This document shows, in pieces, positions 30,961-43,540 of a DNA stretch of 64,000 bases. This DNA comes from Nageia nagi (Eukaryota > Pinophyta), in contig JBITNC010000002.1 of NCBI GenBank assembly GCA_050084985.1, forward strand, positions 37,510,001-37,574,000. The letters run 5' to 3'. How positions within the stretch are numbered: position 1 is the first letter of the stretch; each line of letters opens with the position of its first letter. The position numbers were made by a program, and so were the translations under genes. The notes under the pieces are model-generated. The model worked only from the letters and a program-made list of their open reading frames with translations. It ran no database searches and was not told the origin of the DNA.

Positions 30961-32311
30961 GTAAATCTTTTACTTTTTCAAATTTAAGGTAATATGTTTG
31001 TCTCAAACTCAATTTTTTTTTAGTGTTTTCTTCACCTTTGTTTAGATTACCTTTGGATCTTTTAAACCTAAAGGATTTGATATTATTGTCAAACTTAAGA
31101 TCATCAATATTTTTAGCAAAGATTCTTTTGACCTTATATATTAGGAGATCTTAACTCCTATATCTCAAAGAATAGTATACACACTCCTCTCTTCTTCCTT
31201 ATATTCTCTTTGACATGTTCCTTGAGTTAGGATATTGTACTTATCTTTATTTATTTCTTATGTTGAGCATTATGGGTCATTAGTACTTATTTTTATCTCT
31301 TCTTATGTTGAGCATTATGGCTCACTCACTTATCGCTCATGTTGTGTACTTTCTCATAGTCCGTTGGGTAATTTTTGGCCCACCTTGGATAGTAATAATA
31401 TTGTATTTCATTTCAATTCTCTCAAAATTGATCCCACATATCATCCCCTCCCTTGAGAACAATCATGGTGGTATCCAAATTGATGATAGCTATAAAATAA
31501 ACTATCATGATATTAATATTTTGTCACTTATATTGTGTGTTTATCACTAACCTTGGATGTATTGAAATACTTACATGAATTACCCTCTTATCATAATCAA
31601 TATACCCAATCTACTAAAATGGCACTACACTCATGGATACTAGAGCATCCTCATACCATTGGATCTTGCATCATCTCCCTACTCATTAGCATCCTAGGTA
31701 TCCTCCTCATGAAAACCTATGGGTTTTGGCCTCATAAGAACCCACTAATCCTTGTGAGAAATACATCTAAGATCCATTATATCTTCATCTATGTTTGGAA
31801 AGTAAATTGCAATGTAGCTCTATTCATTCAATGGTACAACTAGGACAATGGATGGCCTCCTTAGGAAGTTTTTTCTTGGTACCATAGCAAGTGATGTATG
31901 GAGCCTCCTTTGGTACATATTAGGGAAACCTAAAAATGCCTTAATACATGTTGTCAATAGTATTCCTCCACAAACATGTACCAACTCTACAACTAGTAGT
32001 TATATATGACTCAACTTGTGGAAGTCCTCTTCCTAATCATTGAAACCTAGGTAATGTATTCACAACATTTCCTCCTTTGTTAATACATATAGCACACATC
32101 CTTAGTGCTTGATACTATTGACATCCTTTTCGTAATCAAAATGATCCCACCAAGCCTAGAAAGGTAGCTCAACATCATCAACGAATATGAAATCCCATAT
32201 GGATGAAGAATAGTAATATGTTCCCAAGCCCATTCTATAGAAATGGAGCATGGAATATATTTTTTCCTTATTTCATTATAAAAAAATAGCATGATATAAC
32301 TACACCAAAAA
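30961..32311. other. Intergenic, small tandem repeat and possible minus-strand LTR start
   Basis: Near 31451 the minus strand reads CAAGGGAGGGGA followed by TGATATGTGGGATC, which looks like a purine tract and LTR start of a gypsy element. Neither a second LTR nor coding sequence could be confirmed. A 45-bp tandem duplication is listed separately. The open frame at 31535-31843 has no recognisable domain. Confidence 0.3.
31238..31325. repeat. 45-bp tandem duplication
   Basis: GTACTTATC...TTATGTTGAGCATTATGGGTCATTA is followed at once by a second copy from 31283 ending GAGCATTATGGCTCAC. A few substitutions separate them. Confidence 0.85.
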
Positions 32312-33252
32312 TGTAATGTCCCCAATATGGGACCTTTAAACATCTCCCCCTCTTACCTATTCATTGTGATCTCTGGCATTTAGTTTATGAGTACTTTATT
32401 ATCATTTTATTCATGTTTATTCCTAAGATACATGCGCCCAAGTAAAGGGCATATTTAGTGTTTATTTGACAAAGAAAAAGGATCGTTTAACATGCTTAAT
32501 CCCACCCTCATCAAGTTGGCCAAGAAGAGGAGACTTAATGGACATTAAGTAATTATTTATTGCTCCCTAGAAAGTCGTCCAACCTAGGAGGGAATATTGA
32601 CAAGTTGAAAATGATATAAAAGAAAGGTAATTGATCATTTGAAGATATCATCTTGTGCATTTGATCTTGCATCATTCAGAGCTTGGGGATGCTTCCCTTC
32701 TCTACCTTATAGGGATTAAAGCTACTCCCTAGCCTAGAAGTGGCTCATCTACATTTCTACATCTCTTGGAGAGCTTGTGCCTATCATTCTTGCCACTTTT
32801 GCGCCTAACTTGGGAGCCTTCTTGGGACATGCGCCAACCTTGAGGAGTATAGTTTGAGCATTCTTGAGTCTTGGGATTTTTGCTATAACTTGTTACAAGC
32901 TTATTCTTAATATTGGTTCATTATTGATGATATTGGATCTCATATTGTGTCTTAAATATGAATGAATGTTGCTACATATTTATGTTATGCTTCTATATTC
33001 ATTGTGCATGGGAATGTATGTGAATTGAGTGATTTTGAAGCTATATTTTTGTTATGTTACATATTTTATTTGTTCCCTAGTTTTGATCATGTTCACATGT
33101 TATGAGTGCTTTATATCAAATTTAGTTATTGTTATTACATTCCAATTTGAGAACATATTTTGGTGGTTAATGAGAATGTTATTTGATGCCCTAATTCATC
33201 GATAAGTGTGGAATTGAATGCTAAATTGGATAAACCTTAGAAAGGTACCTTA
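32312..33252 (+). repeat. Gypsy-3 5' LTR (about 941 bp)
   Basis: Begins TGTAATGTCCCCAATATGGG and is matched through to AAACCTTAGAAAGGTACCTTA just before the PBS. A TATA-like GATATAAAAGAAAGG is near 32610. The 3' end lacks the usual CA, so the right boundary is set by comparison with the other LTR. Confidence 0.8.
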
Positions 33253-33255
33253 TAG

Positions 33256-33267
33256 TGGTATCAAAGC
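33256..33267 (+). other. Gypsy-3 primer binding site
   Basis: TGGTATCAAAGC, three bases after the LTR; one substitution from the standard initiator-Met complement TGGTATCAGAGC. Confidence 0.75.
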
Positions 33268-33296
33268 TCAAAGTCTTTCCATCTTGTGAATCAGAA

Positions 33297-34133
33297 ATGG
33301 ATCTTTTAGAGATTGAGAGTGAAAGTGAATCAGAAATGGAAAGAGTAAAGGAGGTTGATCTAACACAACAATTTGCAACCATGGTGCTTTCTCAACTTGT
33401 GAAGAAGGTGGATACTCTTGCACCAACTCCACAAGCACAAGAGGGATCAAGAATCACATCTAGGGTAGCAACATTAGATCAAAGGATTGAAGAATCAGTT
33501 TGCCCTACTTGGCCACCACTACCCAAGTCGTCCATGCACATGTTATTGCAAGAGGAAGTGGAAAACCCTAATGAGGGCCTTGACACTTACTTCACTTAAT
33601 ATCAAGGTAAGAGTATTGAATTCAATTACATAGTTACATTTGAGAGTTTTTTTAATATTTTGGAGAAGAAGATAGGGAAATGAAATGATTATTATGACAA
33701 GGAACACCTACAAAAGATGTAAGTACCTATGTTTTATGGTAATACCACTACACCTAGGGCTTGGTTAAAAAAGCTTCAAATATATTTCACTTTTTGCTCT
33801 GTGAGAGAAATGGATGCAATTAGATTTGCATCCCTTTAGTTGAATGGCATAGCATATGAGTGTTGGTACAATGGATTCACTACCTTAGGGCATAACAAGG
33901 TTGTCATCTTTGAAGATTTTTTTTCCAAAGAGTTCTTGATAGGTTTGAGAGAAAGGATGAGGAAGAGTACTTTAGAGAGATGGTTACACTTCAGCAAATC
34001 ACAATTTTGGGCACTTATGTTGAAGAATTTCAAAGAATTTTAGTCATGGTTTCAGATGTATTGGATAAAATGATAGCTTTCCTCTTTATGGAGGGACTCC
34101 AGGAACCATTGAAGGGATTGGTCAAAGCTTTTG
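33297..34133 (+). pseudogene. Gypsy-3 gag, 5' part
   Basis: ATG 33297 opens an acidic N-terminus and runs about 100 codons to a TAA at 33597. In changing frames the gag domain follows: VPMFYGNTTTPRAWLKKLQI, EMDAIRFASL, ITILGTYVEEFQRI, MIAFLFMEGLQEPLKGLVKA. Copia-2 interrupts after LVKAF. Several stops and frameshifts. Confidence 0.7.
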
Positions 34134-34630
34134 TGAAGGAACTAATACTAACAATATAATTTCTAAACAACCAAAATCTCTTGAAAGCTCACAAACACAT
34201 CTAAATAACTCATAAAGGAATCTCACAACATAACACAAGATGTAAGTGGTTCCTCTAACTAGGATTACATCCACTAACTAGATCTCACTTCATTCATAAA
34301 TATGAACTCTTACAAATCTCCTAATCTCATCTCCTAAACACTATCTTATAGCATAACTTTACTCCACACAATGGTGTATAATCACAAAGAGGAAGCCTTC
34401 TATTTATAGGCCAAAATCCCTCTTTGGATCACCCTTTTATCCAATGTACAAAAGCATGACATGCAGATCCTTTTACCCAAGGGGCATGCTCATGACATGG
34501 AGTGTAGGACAAGTTACATTATCATATTCACTTAAATACTTAAGGTATCAAATGATACCCTTAAGTATTAGTGAACTTACATAGAATATTATTACAAAAC
34601 CTTTACAATAATGTATTATACATTCCAACA
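34134..34630 (-). repeat. Copia-2 3' LTR (497 bp)
   Basis: Plus-strand ends TGAAGGAACTAA and CATTCCAACA, flanked by TTTTG on the left and by the complement of the purine tract on the right. A TATA region reads CCTATAAATAGAAGG on the minus strand near 34400. It has an internal short palindrome around 34545-34575. Confidence 0.9.
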
Positions 34631-35099
34631 CTTCCCCTTAATGCAATATTGGGATAGAGTGAAAAACAGAGAAGAAGAAGCGAAAGTAAGAGAGTTCTCC
34701 TCCAAATATATACAACAGAGATGAGAACTTTTTACATATTTTTGAAATAAGAAAGATCTAGTTTGAGACTCACTACTTTGCTAAATACAATTATTAACCA
34801 TAAGCGATTTCAATGTACATGAAGTAATCATCCAACTGGAAGTCATGAAGAGTCTTCACGAGTCTGCATACTCGAAGTAAGTAACCTACAATCTCAAAGA
34901 AACCTATAAGTCATAAACAGCTCAAATAACAAGATCAGTTAGATGCAACATATTCATATTAACAAGGATAGATGAATCACTCAAATGCCATCATGAACTG
35001 ATCAATGGTGCACTATAAGTCATCACAAAGATGCCAAGCCCAAACTCATAGTCACCTATAGTATATAAAATATGTGTTGATTATTATTACAAAATAAAG

Positions 35100-35400
35100 T
35101 ATGCACATACAAGTTCCTCAATATGGATAACTGAACAATGCCAAAAGACACATAAGAGTTCCTCATACATGGATAATTGAACAGTGCTAGATTGGCCAAT
35201 CTTTTACTTTAAAAATTTGTACAAGTTCCTCACGTAAAGTGAACTTACCATGAAGATGTACAACAAACTCAACACTATACAACACAAAATCCTCCTAGAG
35301 ATGAATTTGTCATCATAAACATGAATTCAACACAAGAATTCAAACTTCACTCCCCCTTGAAGGTAAGTTCACCAGTCTAATAGCATCCCTAAGCTTACAG
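35100..35400 (-). repeat. Copia-2 3' UTR repeats and upstream purine tract
   Basis: On the minus strand, units such as CATGGTAAGTTCACTTTACG, then GAGGAACTTGTAC are degenerate versions of the hairpin units of copia-1. A tract CAAGGGGGAGTGAAG (minus, near 35356-35342) marks the end of the former pol frame, as in copia-1. Confidence 0.6.
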
Positions 35401-38400
35401 AACTAACCTTCTAGGAGGGGCTTAGTGAACAAATCAATAGAGTTTAAGGTGGATGGACAATACTCCAAATGTATGATGCCATCAAGAAATTTCTTTCAAA
35501 TAAAATGGGCATATATTTCCACATGTTTCATTCTCTGATGAAACACAGGATTCTTAGCCAAAGAAATAATTGATTGATTATCTAAAGAAATCAAAGATGA
35601 GCCATCTTACTCATACCTAATTTTTTTCAGAAGATGCCTTAGCTAAATGACTTCCTAGGCTGTAATAGACATGGCATGGTATTCAACTTTTTTGGTGGAA
35701 AAAGAAACAGTAGGCTACTTCTTGGAAGCCTAAGAGATATCATTTGAACTAATGCTAAACACATACATAGAGATTGATTTTTTATCATCTCTATCTCCCC
35801 CATAGTCAGAATCTAAGAATCCAGAGAGAACAAATAAGGGCAAATTAGAATACTTAAGAGTAAGATCATTAGTCCCAACATACCTCAAGATTTGTTTAAT
35901 AGCATTGAGGTGCTCAACATATGGTTTTTACATGAATCATACCATCAAATTCACTGCAAAGGTAATATATAGACTGGATATAGTCAAATACAAAATACTA
36001 CCAATTAATTACCTATAAATTATAGCATCAACCAATTGAGAGTTGGAGCTCAGAGTAACAGTGATTACAAGAGAGACTAGGATCATAGCATATCTACACT
36101 CCTCCATTTCAAACTTCTATAATATGTTTGATATATACTTAGATTGACTAAGATAAGTGCAATCCTTGTATTGGTATACTTGCATTCCAAGGTAGTAGTG
36201 CAAGAGATCAAGATTAGTCATTTCAAACATTACCTTAAGTTTAGATATGCACTCTTGAATAATTTCATCATTATTTTCGATAATCAAAAGATCATCCACA
36301 TAAAAGAGAATCAAAACCATATCTTTTCTTTGAATGAGCACATATAAATCGGAATCTGAAAAGTACTTGAAGAAATCAATTTCTACAAAATACCTTGAAA
36401 TCTTCATGTACCAAGATCTAGGTGCTTGCTTAAATCCATATAATGACTTCTTTAGCTTGCACATAAAGGATTCTTTGCCTTCCACAATGAACTTTTATGG
36501 TTGATTCATAAATATTTTCACATCTAAGTCACCATTGAAAAATGCACTCTTGATGTCAAGTTGAAAAACTTTCCATCCTTGAGCTACAAAAAGAGTAAGG
36601 ATAATTTTCACAGTAGGCATTTTTGCCATGGAAGCAAAAGTTTTCTCATAATCTACATCATATTTCTAAGCAAAACCTTTGGCTACTAATCTTACCTTGT
36701 ATTTCTCAATATCTCTAACAGAATTGAACTTGACCTTGTAGATCCACTTATTGCCAATCATATTCTTCTCATTAGGATAAGGAACCAAGTTCCAAGTTTT
36801 ATTTTTCATAAGCACCTCATACTCCATTTTCATGGCTTCCATACAGCAATCATGCTTTGAAGCTTCTTTGAAGGATAAGGACTCATGCTTATTGTCAATC
36901 TTGGTAAATAAGGATTTGTTCAAGGTCATGATCCTTGTTACCCTTTGTGTTGGAGAATTTTTTCTCCTGAGATGACTTGTCTACATCAATATCTAACCAG
37001 ATAAGTGCAACTGAAGAGTCCTCTAGATCATCAACATCCTCATTAGAAGCAGATTCTTTAGGAAGTTCATTGAACTTTACATCCCTTGAAATAAACATAA
37101 TTTTGTAGGATGGAGAGTAGATCTTGTAGCCTCTATGTTAACTTTCATAACCCATAAAGATGCATTTTTTAGCTCTTTTGTATAACTTCTTTCTTTTCTT
37201 AGAAATAATGTAGGAGAATGCTTCACAACCAAACATCCTAAGATGAGAAATGTTAGCTTTTCTTCCTAACCATGCCTCAAAATGAGTTTTACTTTGAACA
37301 ACTTTTGTGGAACACCTATTCAAGGTGTAAATAGCAGTGCTCATAGTTGCACCCCATAAGAAACTAGGAAGATTACCTAGCATGCATCTAACCATCTCCA
37401 TAATTATCTTATTTTTTCTTTCAGCAACACCATTCTGCTGAAAAGTGTAAGGAATCATAAATTACCTCTTGATTTTATACTTAGCACAATAGTTATTGAA
37501 CTCATTGCTATTATATTCTCCTCCATTGTCTAATCTCAACATCTTGATTTTAAGGCTAGTTTGATTCTCAACAAAAATCTTAAAATTTTTAAAACTCAAA
37601 AATTTTATCTTTTTCCTCAAGTAGATACCAAAAGTCATCCTACTAAAGTCATCAATGAAGGTCAAGACATAAGATACTCCTCCAAGCAACTTAGTCTGAA
37701 ATGGACCCATCAAATCTGAATGTATAAGTTGGAGAGGTTGAGATGTTGTTGTTACCTTATCTTTTTCAAACTTTTACCTATGTATCTTACTGAGGATGCA
37801 CTTCTCACATAGACCAATTGAAGGAGAAATTGAAGGCAAACCTTCCACAAGTTATTATTCTTTCATAACTTGAATACTTTTATGGTTAAGGTGTTTTAAA
37901 CATTGGTGCCAAAGATTTCCTATAGAATACACACTTAAAGCAAGACACGTCTTTGTTGAAACTTGATCCATAATGTATAAATCATCTTTCACTGACCCTT
38001 TAACCAATGTGGTAATTCCATTCTTTATGCATCAAGATTAAAAGTAGAACTCAAATGAGTACCCTTTTCTAGCAACTTAGATCACAGAAAGAAGGTTCAT
38101 CCTAAGCTTGGAAACATATAGAACATTATCAAAAACCTTCCCATGAATCAACACACTCCCAAATCCTTGGACTTCAAGGATAGAGTTATCACCTATCATA
38201 ACCACTTCTTTTCCATACTTGTGAAAGTTGTTAAACTTATCTTTTTCAAAGCATAGGTGATTAGTGCAACTAGAATCGATAATCCAATCAAATGAAAAAA
38301 TGCAAGATATGGAGTAGAGTGCCATAGCAAAATTAGCTTGAATATTCTTCTTTCTTTTGAAATTCTTTACATTTCCATTATCTTTATTCTTTTCCTCTCT

Positions 38401-39240
38401 TTTCTTTTTATAGAAATCAACTTTTTTGTGACCTTGAATGTCATAATAGTTACAATTACCATCAAACTTTTCTTTAGGATATGGATTATTTGCTTTGGCT
38501 TTTCCAACTCTTTGCTTGAAGTTGTTATTCTTGTTGCTGTTGTTGTTCATGTTGATGTCATTGTTCTTGTTATTGTAGTTACCATTACATCTTTTCTCAA
38601 ACTTTTTGGAGGAATAAAGATAAGATTTATTTTGATGGTTGAACTTCTTCTTGAAAGGAGTTTTGGTTGCTCTAAGAGCAATATTATTATCCTTAGGAGA
38701 AAAAATTAACATCTTTTTGTTAAAGGTTTCCTCTTGCTTCAAAAGGTGCTTAGAAAGGTTCTCAAAGGAGAAGACTTCTTATTCATCATCAAGCCTTATT
38801 TCTATAACCGTTACAAAGTTTTCAAACTTTGAAGAAAGGCTTTGATGAATGATGAAGACCATGAACTCATCATTGATCCAATTACACCCATAAGCAACAA
38901 GTTAGGTCCTTATGTCAATGATTTTATTTAAGTAGATGGCGACATTTTCATATTCCCCTTGACGAGATTGAAGTAACTTTTGAAGAATGGTAAACCTTCT
39001 TGAAAAATTTAAACCAAGGTAGATTTTCTTAAGCTTATTCCAAGCTTCCTTTGCCAAGATTATAAAGGAAATCATCAGGAGCACATCATCTAAAATTATG
39101 TAAAAAATCATGGAGGTTGCTAACTCATTCTTCATGTTATAAGCCTCTAATGCCTTCTCATTTACAGAAGGTACAAGGTTTTCATTCACTGTTTGCCAAA
39201 GCGTCCTTGCCTATAATTTAGCGCTCATTCATGGTTCTCA
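35400..39240 (-). pseudogene. Copia-2 gag-pol remnants
   Basis: Read right to left. 39189-38902 is gag ([31 protein letters not shown]). 38742-38077 is a basic Asn/Lys linker, decayed zinc knuckle CNYYDIQGHKKVDF and protease IDSSCTNHLCFEKD. 37713-37138 is the integrase core (LRLDNGGEYNS, GVAERKNKI). 36929-36666 leads into RT. 36485-36117 holds KSLYGFKQAPRSWY and catalytic YVDDLLI. 36110-35400 is RNase H with several stops. Between RT and RNase H about 36 codons are present that copia-1 lacks. Two Cys of the zinc box are lost. No full frame survives. Confidence 0.85.
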
Positions 39241-41040
39241 AATCCCAAAGTTGGAACCATCAAGAATGTGTTTGGGTAAAAAGGAGTCTTCCATCTACTA
39301 CACAAGAATGTGAAATAATAAGCATGTGGTTCAATAAATAACATTATATGTTTAAGTTTTAACCAAGTAAGTAATACATATTTCATTTAATTAACTAAGA
39401 CATGCTTGATTTGATTCACTAGTGCAAATATTTTACAACTCAAATAATAATCCATGTATCCAAATACATTTCTCATCTCAAGAACTGTAGATGTAAAGTG
39501 ATATTATCAAAGCTTATTTTCTTATCTAAAATTAAGCTTTCACCTAGATGCCCACACAAGAGGAACCCTAGTACTACCAATCCTCAACCAGTTCACCTTG
39601 GTTAGTATTATACTCTCATAAGAAGAAGTGCCTACTATTTTTCAAGGTTACAACATATATTGGATTAGCCAAATTATTAATCTTGATTAAGTTTCAAGTT
39701 GTCCTCCTAGGTTATCAAGATAATCTCTGAATGGATGTGTAGACATGTGATATCATTACACACATGCCTATCCACCTATTGGAGTTATGTCCAAACCAAC
39801 AAAAAACTTAGGGGCAATTGAGAAGTATGAACTTTTCACCATTTGGATCATCAAACTTAAAGGCATCAATTCGCTTGTCCTCACCTCATGGCTCCCAAAA
39901 TAAGTGATGTTGTGGAATGTACATGTGGATGTGTTCATTTTAGAAGGTTGCTCATATCAATGTTTGCATTTTTATTTGCATAAGAAAATAAATCAAAATG
40001 TGAAACATAAAGTAAAACAGCATAAATAAACATCATCCATTCAAAATTTAAAACCTAAGTGGATAATGGGTTTTGTATACAACCCCTAAAGGACATGTTT
40101 ACATCAATCCTTATTTTGCACAAGTTAACTTTGCAAAATGATAACTAGTTAAGCATGCATTAATTCCATAATTTCCATAAGTTAACTTTGCATAAAGATA
40201 AATACTTAGGCATAAGCATAAATTTAGTTAACTTAAAAAAATAAGTAGGTAGGAGCATACAACATTTAACTTTAAGTAATGAGCATGCAGTATTAACTAA
40301 ATATGCATCATTTTAAGCAAAACCATGCATTATCTTAACAAATAAGTATTAAGCATAAGTACTAAGCATGCATTTAACTTTTAAGTAGTAAGCATTAACT
40401 TAAAAAATTAAGCTCTAAACATCAACTTAAAAATTATGCAAGCAACATGCATTAAACTTTAAGTGAAAAATTCATAGAAATTCCCTCTTTTTACTTAAAG
40501 TTGTACCCTTAAAGATAGCATACTTAGCTTAACTTAATATTTTATCCTTAAAAATATTTTGCATGCTAAAAATCTTAAGCGTACATCCATTCTAATTTTA
40601 AGTAAATACTCTATATTTTCCTTAATAGCATTTCTAGATTAAAGAAGTAGTATTCCCCTTTTTACTTAAAAAATAGCATGGCATTCCCCACTTTTTGCTT
40701 ATACAAAACTTAATTAAATTTTACCTAAGTAAGAATTTAGGTAAAAAACAAATTCTAATTTGACTAGTGAATTAATGCCTTAAAAAAATTTCAAAAAAAA
40801 TCAAGTCATTATGGCTATTTACTTTATGCATTGAATAGACTAGATGCAAGCAACACTTGTCCTAAATGCATTTAATGTTTACCCAATAATTTAATGATTT
40901 GATGCATTTTACTCCATGCATAGTCAGTCATGATGGGAAAAGTAAACTTGCTTATAAGAAGCAAAAATAATAATAATTATCTCATAAATGCATCTACCAA
41001 AACTTAATGAAAAAAGTGGATTAAAGACTAAAAGGGATGA
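39241..41040 (-). other. Copia-2 leader, distal part
   Basis: Minus-strand equivalent of the copia-1 leader at 13100-14346, rich in AAGCATGCATTAACTT and AACTTAAAGTAAG words. Near 39560-39900 it matches 13900-14200 of copia-1 in reverse complement (CCAATCCTCAACCAGTTCAC, CACCTCATGGCTCCCAAAA). No coding frame. Confidence 0.6.
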
Positions 41041-41700
41041 GAGGAAATCAATCAAGTAAAAAAAATAAGCATAGAGAGGAGAGGAGAACGCGAAGAGGTT
41101 GTCTTGGCTAAGAGCAATGGAGGGGGCAGGAGTCTATTACACACGAGCTCTGCAACTGTTAGTTTTCAGGGCACCTGCGAAGGGAAGACGCGTAGGGTTG
41201 GTTGACACCACAGAGGGTAGCAGATGTCGCATGGGGAAAAGAAGAGTGGCATCCACTTCCCCTTATCACGTACCTACTTTGTTGCCATGGAAATCAAATT
41301 CCTCGGAATCTGCACATACAAACATAGAAAGGGCAGGGCGATTGGATGGAAATGAGTAAAATCATTTATGGTAAATCATGCACGCCATGTGGAAGCCACA
41401 AAAATTCAAATCGATCTATTTTGTGGCCACATTCTACGTATTTACGCTGACTTTACCATCCACAATTTGCATGTATTGGGCTTTCAGAAATAGGCTGTTG
41501 GATCACTCCAATGCCTTCTCTTTGCTTCCAACATCAAGTTTCTGAGATGTGGCAGTCATTCTCATGCTCACTCATCAGCTCTGTATCACATTTATTCCAT
41601 AAAAATTTGTAATTTATTGTTTTTAGAAAAAAAACATATGTATATTGAACAAATAAAAAAAAATCCCTTCTCCCCTTTTTGCTTTTTAAAATAATTTTTA
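41041..41700. other. Cargo-like, GC-richer segment in the copia-2 leader, origin unknown
   Basis: A patch of higher GC (41080-41360) stands in the AT-rich leader, in the position where copia-1 carries its WD40/PPR fragments, but the sequence is unrelated to copia-1. Open frames exist on both strands (plus 41099-41359, first codon TTG) without a recognisable domain. On the minus strand CADSEEFDFHGNK is readable for a few residues. It may be a captured host fragment, but no source can be named. Confidence 0.4.
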
Positions 41701-42058
41701 ATAAGTTAGCAAAATAAGGTTCTAAAAATTTAAAAAAAAAAAATCTCTTCCAATAATATGCAATTTCTGTATACTATCCTTTTCAATTGAGAGTATATCA
41801 ATGTATTAAGCAAAAAAATTGTAATTTAAAAGGTTAGTATAAACAAAATTGCATTATATTGTTATTTTGACCATATTTTGCAATAAAGAAATTAACTAAC
41901 ACGTGACTCAAAATATGTTAATATCATTAGAAAAATAATCCCAAAAGAAAAAATGAAGGACATTATACCTTTTCTTAATTTTACCTCATAATGAAGAGTT
42001 AAATTGAGGAATAAAGAAGAGCTTTCACACCAAGGATGTGAAGAGGAGCTTCCAAGGA

Positions 42059-42070
42059 GCTCTGATACCA
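42059..42070 (-). other. Copia-2 primer binding site
   Basis: Plus-strand GCTCTGATACCA, minus-strand TGGTATCAGAGC, three bases from the LTR end at 42074. Confidence 0.88.
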
Positions 42071-42073
42071 ATT

Positions 42074-42641
42074 TGAAGGAACTAATACTAACAATAAAAT
42101 TTTTGAACAACCAAGATCTCTTGAAAGCTTACAAACACATCTAAATAACTCAAAGCAATCACACAACATAACATAAGATGTAAGTGGTTCCCCCAACTAG
42201 GAGTACATCCACTAACTAGATCTCACTTCATTCACCAATATGAACTCTTACAATCCTTCTAAACACTATTCTATAGCATAACTTTACTCCACAAATTGGT
42301 GTGTAATCACAAAGAGAACCTTCTATTTATAGGCTAAAATCCCTCTTTGGATCACCTTTTTACCCAATGTACAAAAGCATAACATGCACATCCTTTTACG
42401 CAAGGGGCATGCTTATGACATGGAGTGTAGGATAATTTACATTATCATATTCACTTAAATACTATCCTATAGAGTAGGTGGATCAAAATGTTGGAATGTA
42501 TAATGCATTATTGTAAAGGTTTTGTAATAATCTTCTATGTAAGTTCACTAATACTTAAAGGTATCATACCTTTAAGTATTAGTGAACTTACATAGAAGAT
42601 TATTACAAAACCTTTACAATAATGCATTATACATTCCAACA
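42074..42641 (-). repeat. Copia-2 5' LTR (568 bp), rearranged
   Basis: Matches 34134-34630 up to about 42462 and again from about 42566 to 42641. Between them lies an inverted copy of the LTR terminus plus neighbouring gypsy-3 DNA. This accounts for its extra length and makes it the only rearranged LTR in the window. Confidence 0.85.
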
Positions 42642-42666
42642 TTTTGATCCACCTACTCTATAGGAT
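42464..42666. repeat. Perfect palindrome: two 101-bp arms, one-base centre
   Basis: 42464-42564 is the exact reverse complement of 42566-42666, with a single C at 42565 as spacer. I compared every base by eye and found no mismatch. The right arm consists of the copia-2 LTR terminus (to 42641) plus 25 bases of gypsy-3 gag. The left arm is their inverted duplicate and replaces the matching interior of the LTR. Confidence 0.97.
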
Positions 42667-43540
42667 GCAATCAAGAGGGCTCTTACTCTTGAAGCTTCTA
42701 CACTTCCAAGTATCAAGTAAGTGACATCATACCATAAAACTAGCATGGGAGCACCATACAAGAAGAACCCATCACCACCAATGAGAGATTCATCAAGTGT
42801 AAAGGCAACTCTAGCTCTTCCCATTAAATACACAAGAAGAATCAAGGATGGGAGGAATGAAAGAAATGAACTAAGAAGTAAGAATCTATTGTTTTAATTG
42901 TAAGCAACCTTGGACATTGGGTCATCATTGCCTTGGCAAAGGGGCAATACACTACATTGAAGTCTTTTCATAAGAAGATTCATCTAATGAAAAACATGAA
43001 ACTAATGATGAGTATGATGAGGGTGAGCCATCATATAGAATCATGAAGATCCAAGGACCAGATATTAAGCCTACTCCACCAACAACTTCAAAAGGAGGAA
43101 CATTGGCTACATTAAGTGGTATGAATCAATACTTCACTATCAAGGTTCCCAAAGAAGTTTTAGGAGAAAAAGCTTTAGTTTTGGTAGATGGAGGTTCTAC
43201 CCGTAAATTTTTCAATGAGAAGCTAGCCACCACCAAGAAGATGAAGATCAAACCATTTTTTGGGTTTTGATGTGATAGTTGGAAATGGGAACATCACACC
43301 TTGCAAAAAGTATGTACCCAAGATGAAGGATTACACTATTGAAGATGACTTCTTCATCTTCCCTTTGAGAGACTTTCCTTATGTTGTCTTGGGAGTACAA
43401 TGGTTGGTATCCTTGGGAGACTACACCACCAACCACTCAACCTTGCAATTAAAGCTCAAGAGTGGAGGCCATGAAATCACACTTCAAGGCATCAAGGAGG
43501 AAAAGAACCAAAATGCTTAGATTAAGAGATTGGAGGAAAC
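42642..43540 (+). pseudogene. Gypsy-3 gag 3' part, zinc knuckle and first protease copy
   Basis: Continues gag with DPPTL, then DAIKRALTLEASTLPS. The nucleocapsid box is IYCFNCKQPWTLGHHCLGKG near 42885. Protease copy 1 reads ALVLVDGGSTRKFFNEKLA (DGGST in place of DSGAT, near 43186), then a frame change, DDFFIFPLRDFPYVVLGVQW, ITLQGIKEEK and a stop near 43520. The order matches gypsy-1. Confidence 0.7.

Larger units (their letters stand above)
34134..42641 (-). mobile_element. Copia-2: Ty1/copia element (minus strand), 8508 bp, heavily decayed
   Basis: LTRs lie at 34134-34630 and 42074-42641 (plus-strand TGAAGGAACTAATAC...CATTCCAACA). TSD TTTTG at 34129-34133 and 42642-42646. PBS at 42070-42059 (minus). 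Purine tracts CTTCCCCTT (34631-34639) and near 35349. On the minus strand a 2.7-kb leader is followed by gag, protease, integrase, RT and RNase H with many stops. The proteins, leader words and 3' UTR hairpin repeats resemble copia-1, so both belong to one lineage. The 5' LTR is lengthened and scrambled by a perfect palindrome. Confidence 0.9.

Noticed and set aside
31535-31843. Open frame of 102 codons with hydrophobic segment
   Set aside because: No recognisable family, AT-rich and between repeats. Judged as chance.
38338-38709. Plus-strand open frame of 123 codons
   Set aside because: Antisense shadow of copia-2 gag-protease. Its hydrophobic composition comes from reading the Asn/Lys-rich linker backwards.
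41099-41359. Open frame of 86 codons in the copia-2 leader as a gene
   Set aside because: First codon is TTG and no domain is recognisable. Kept only as possible cargo of unknown origin.
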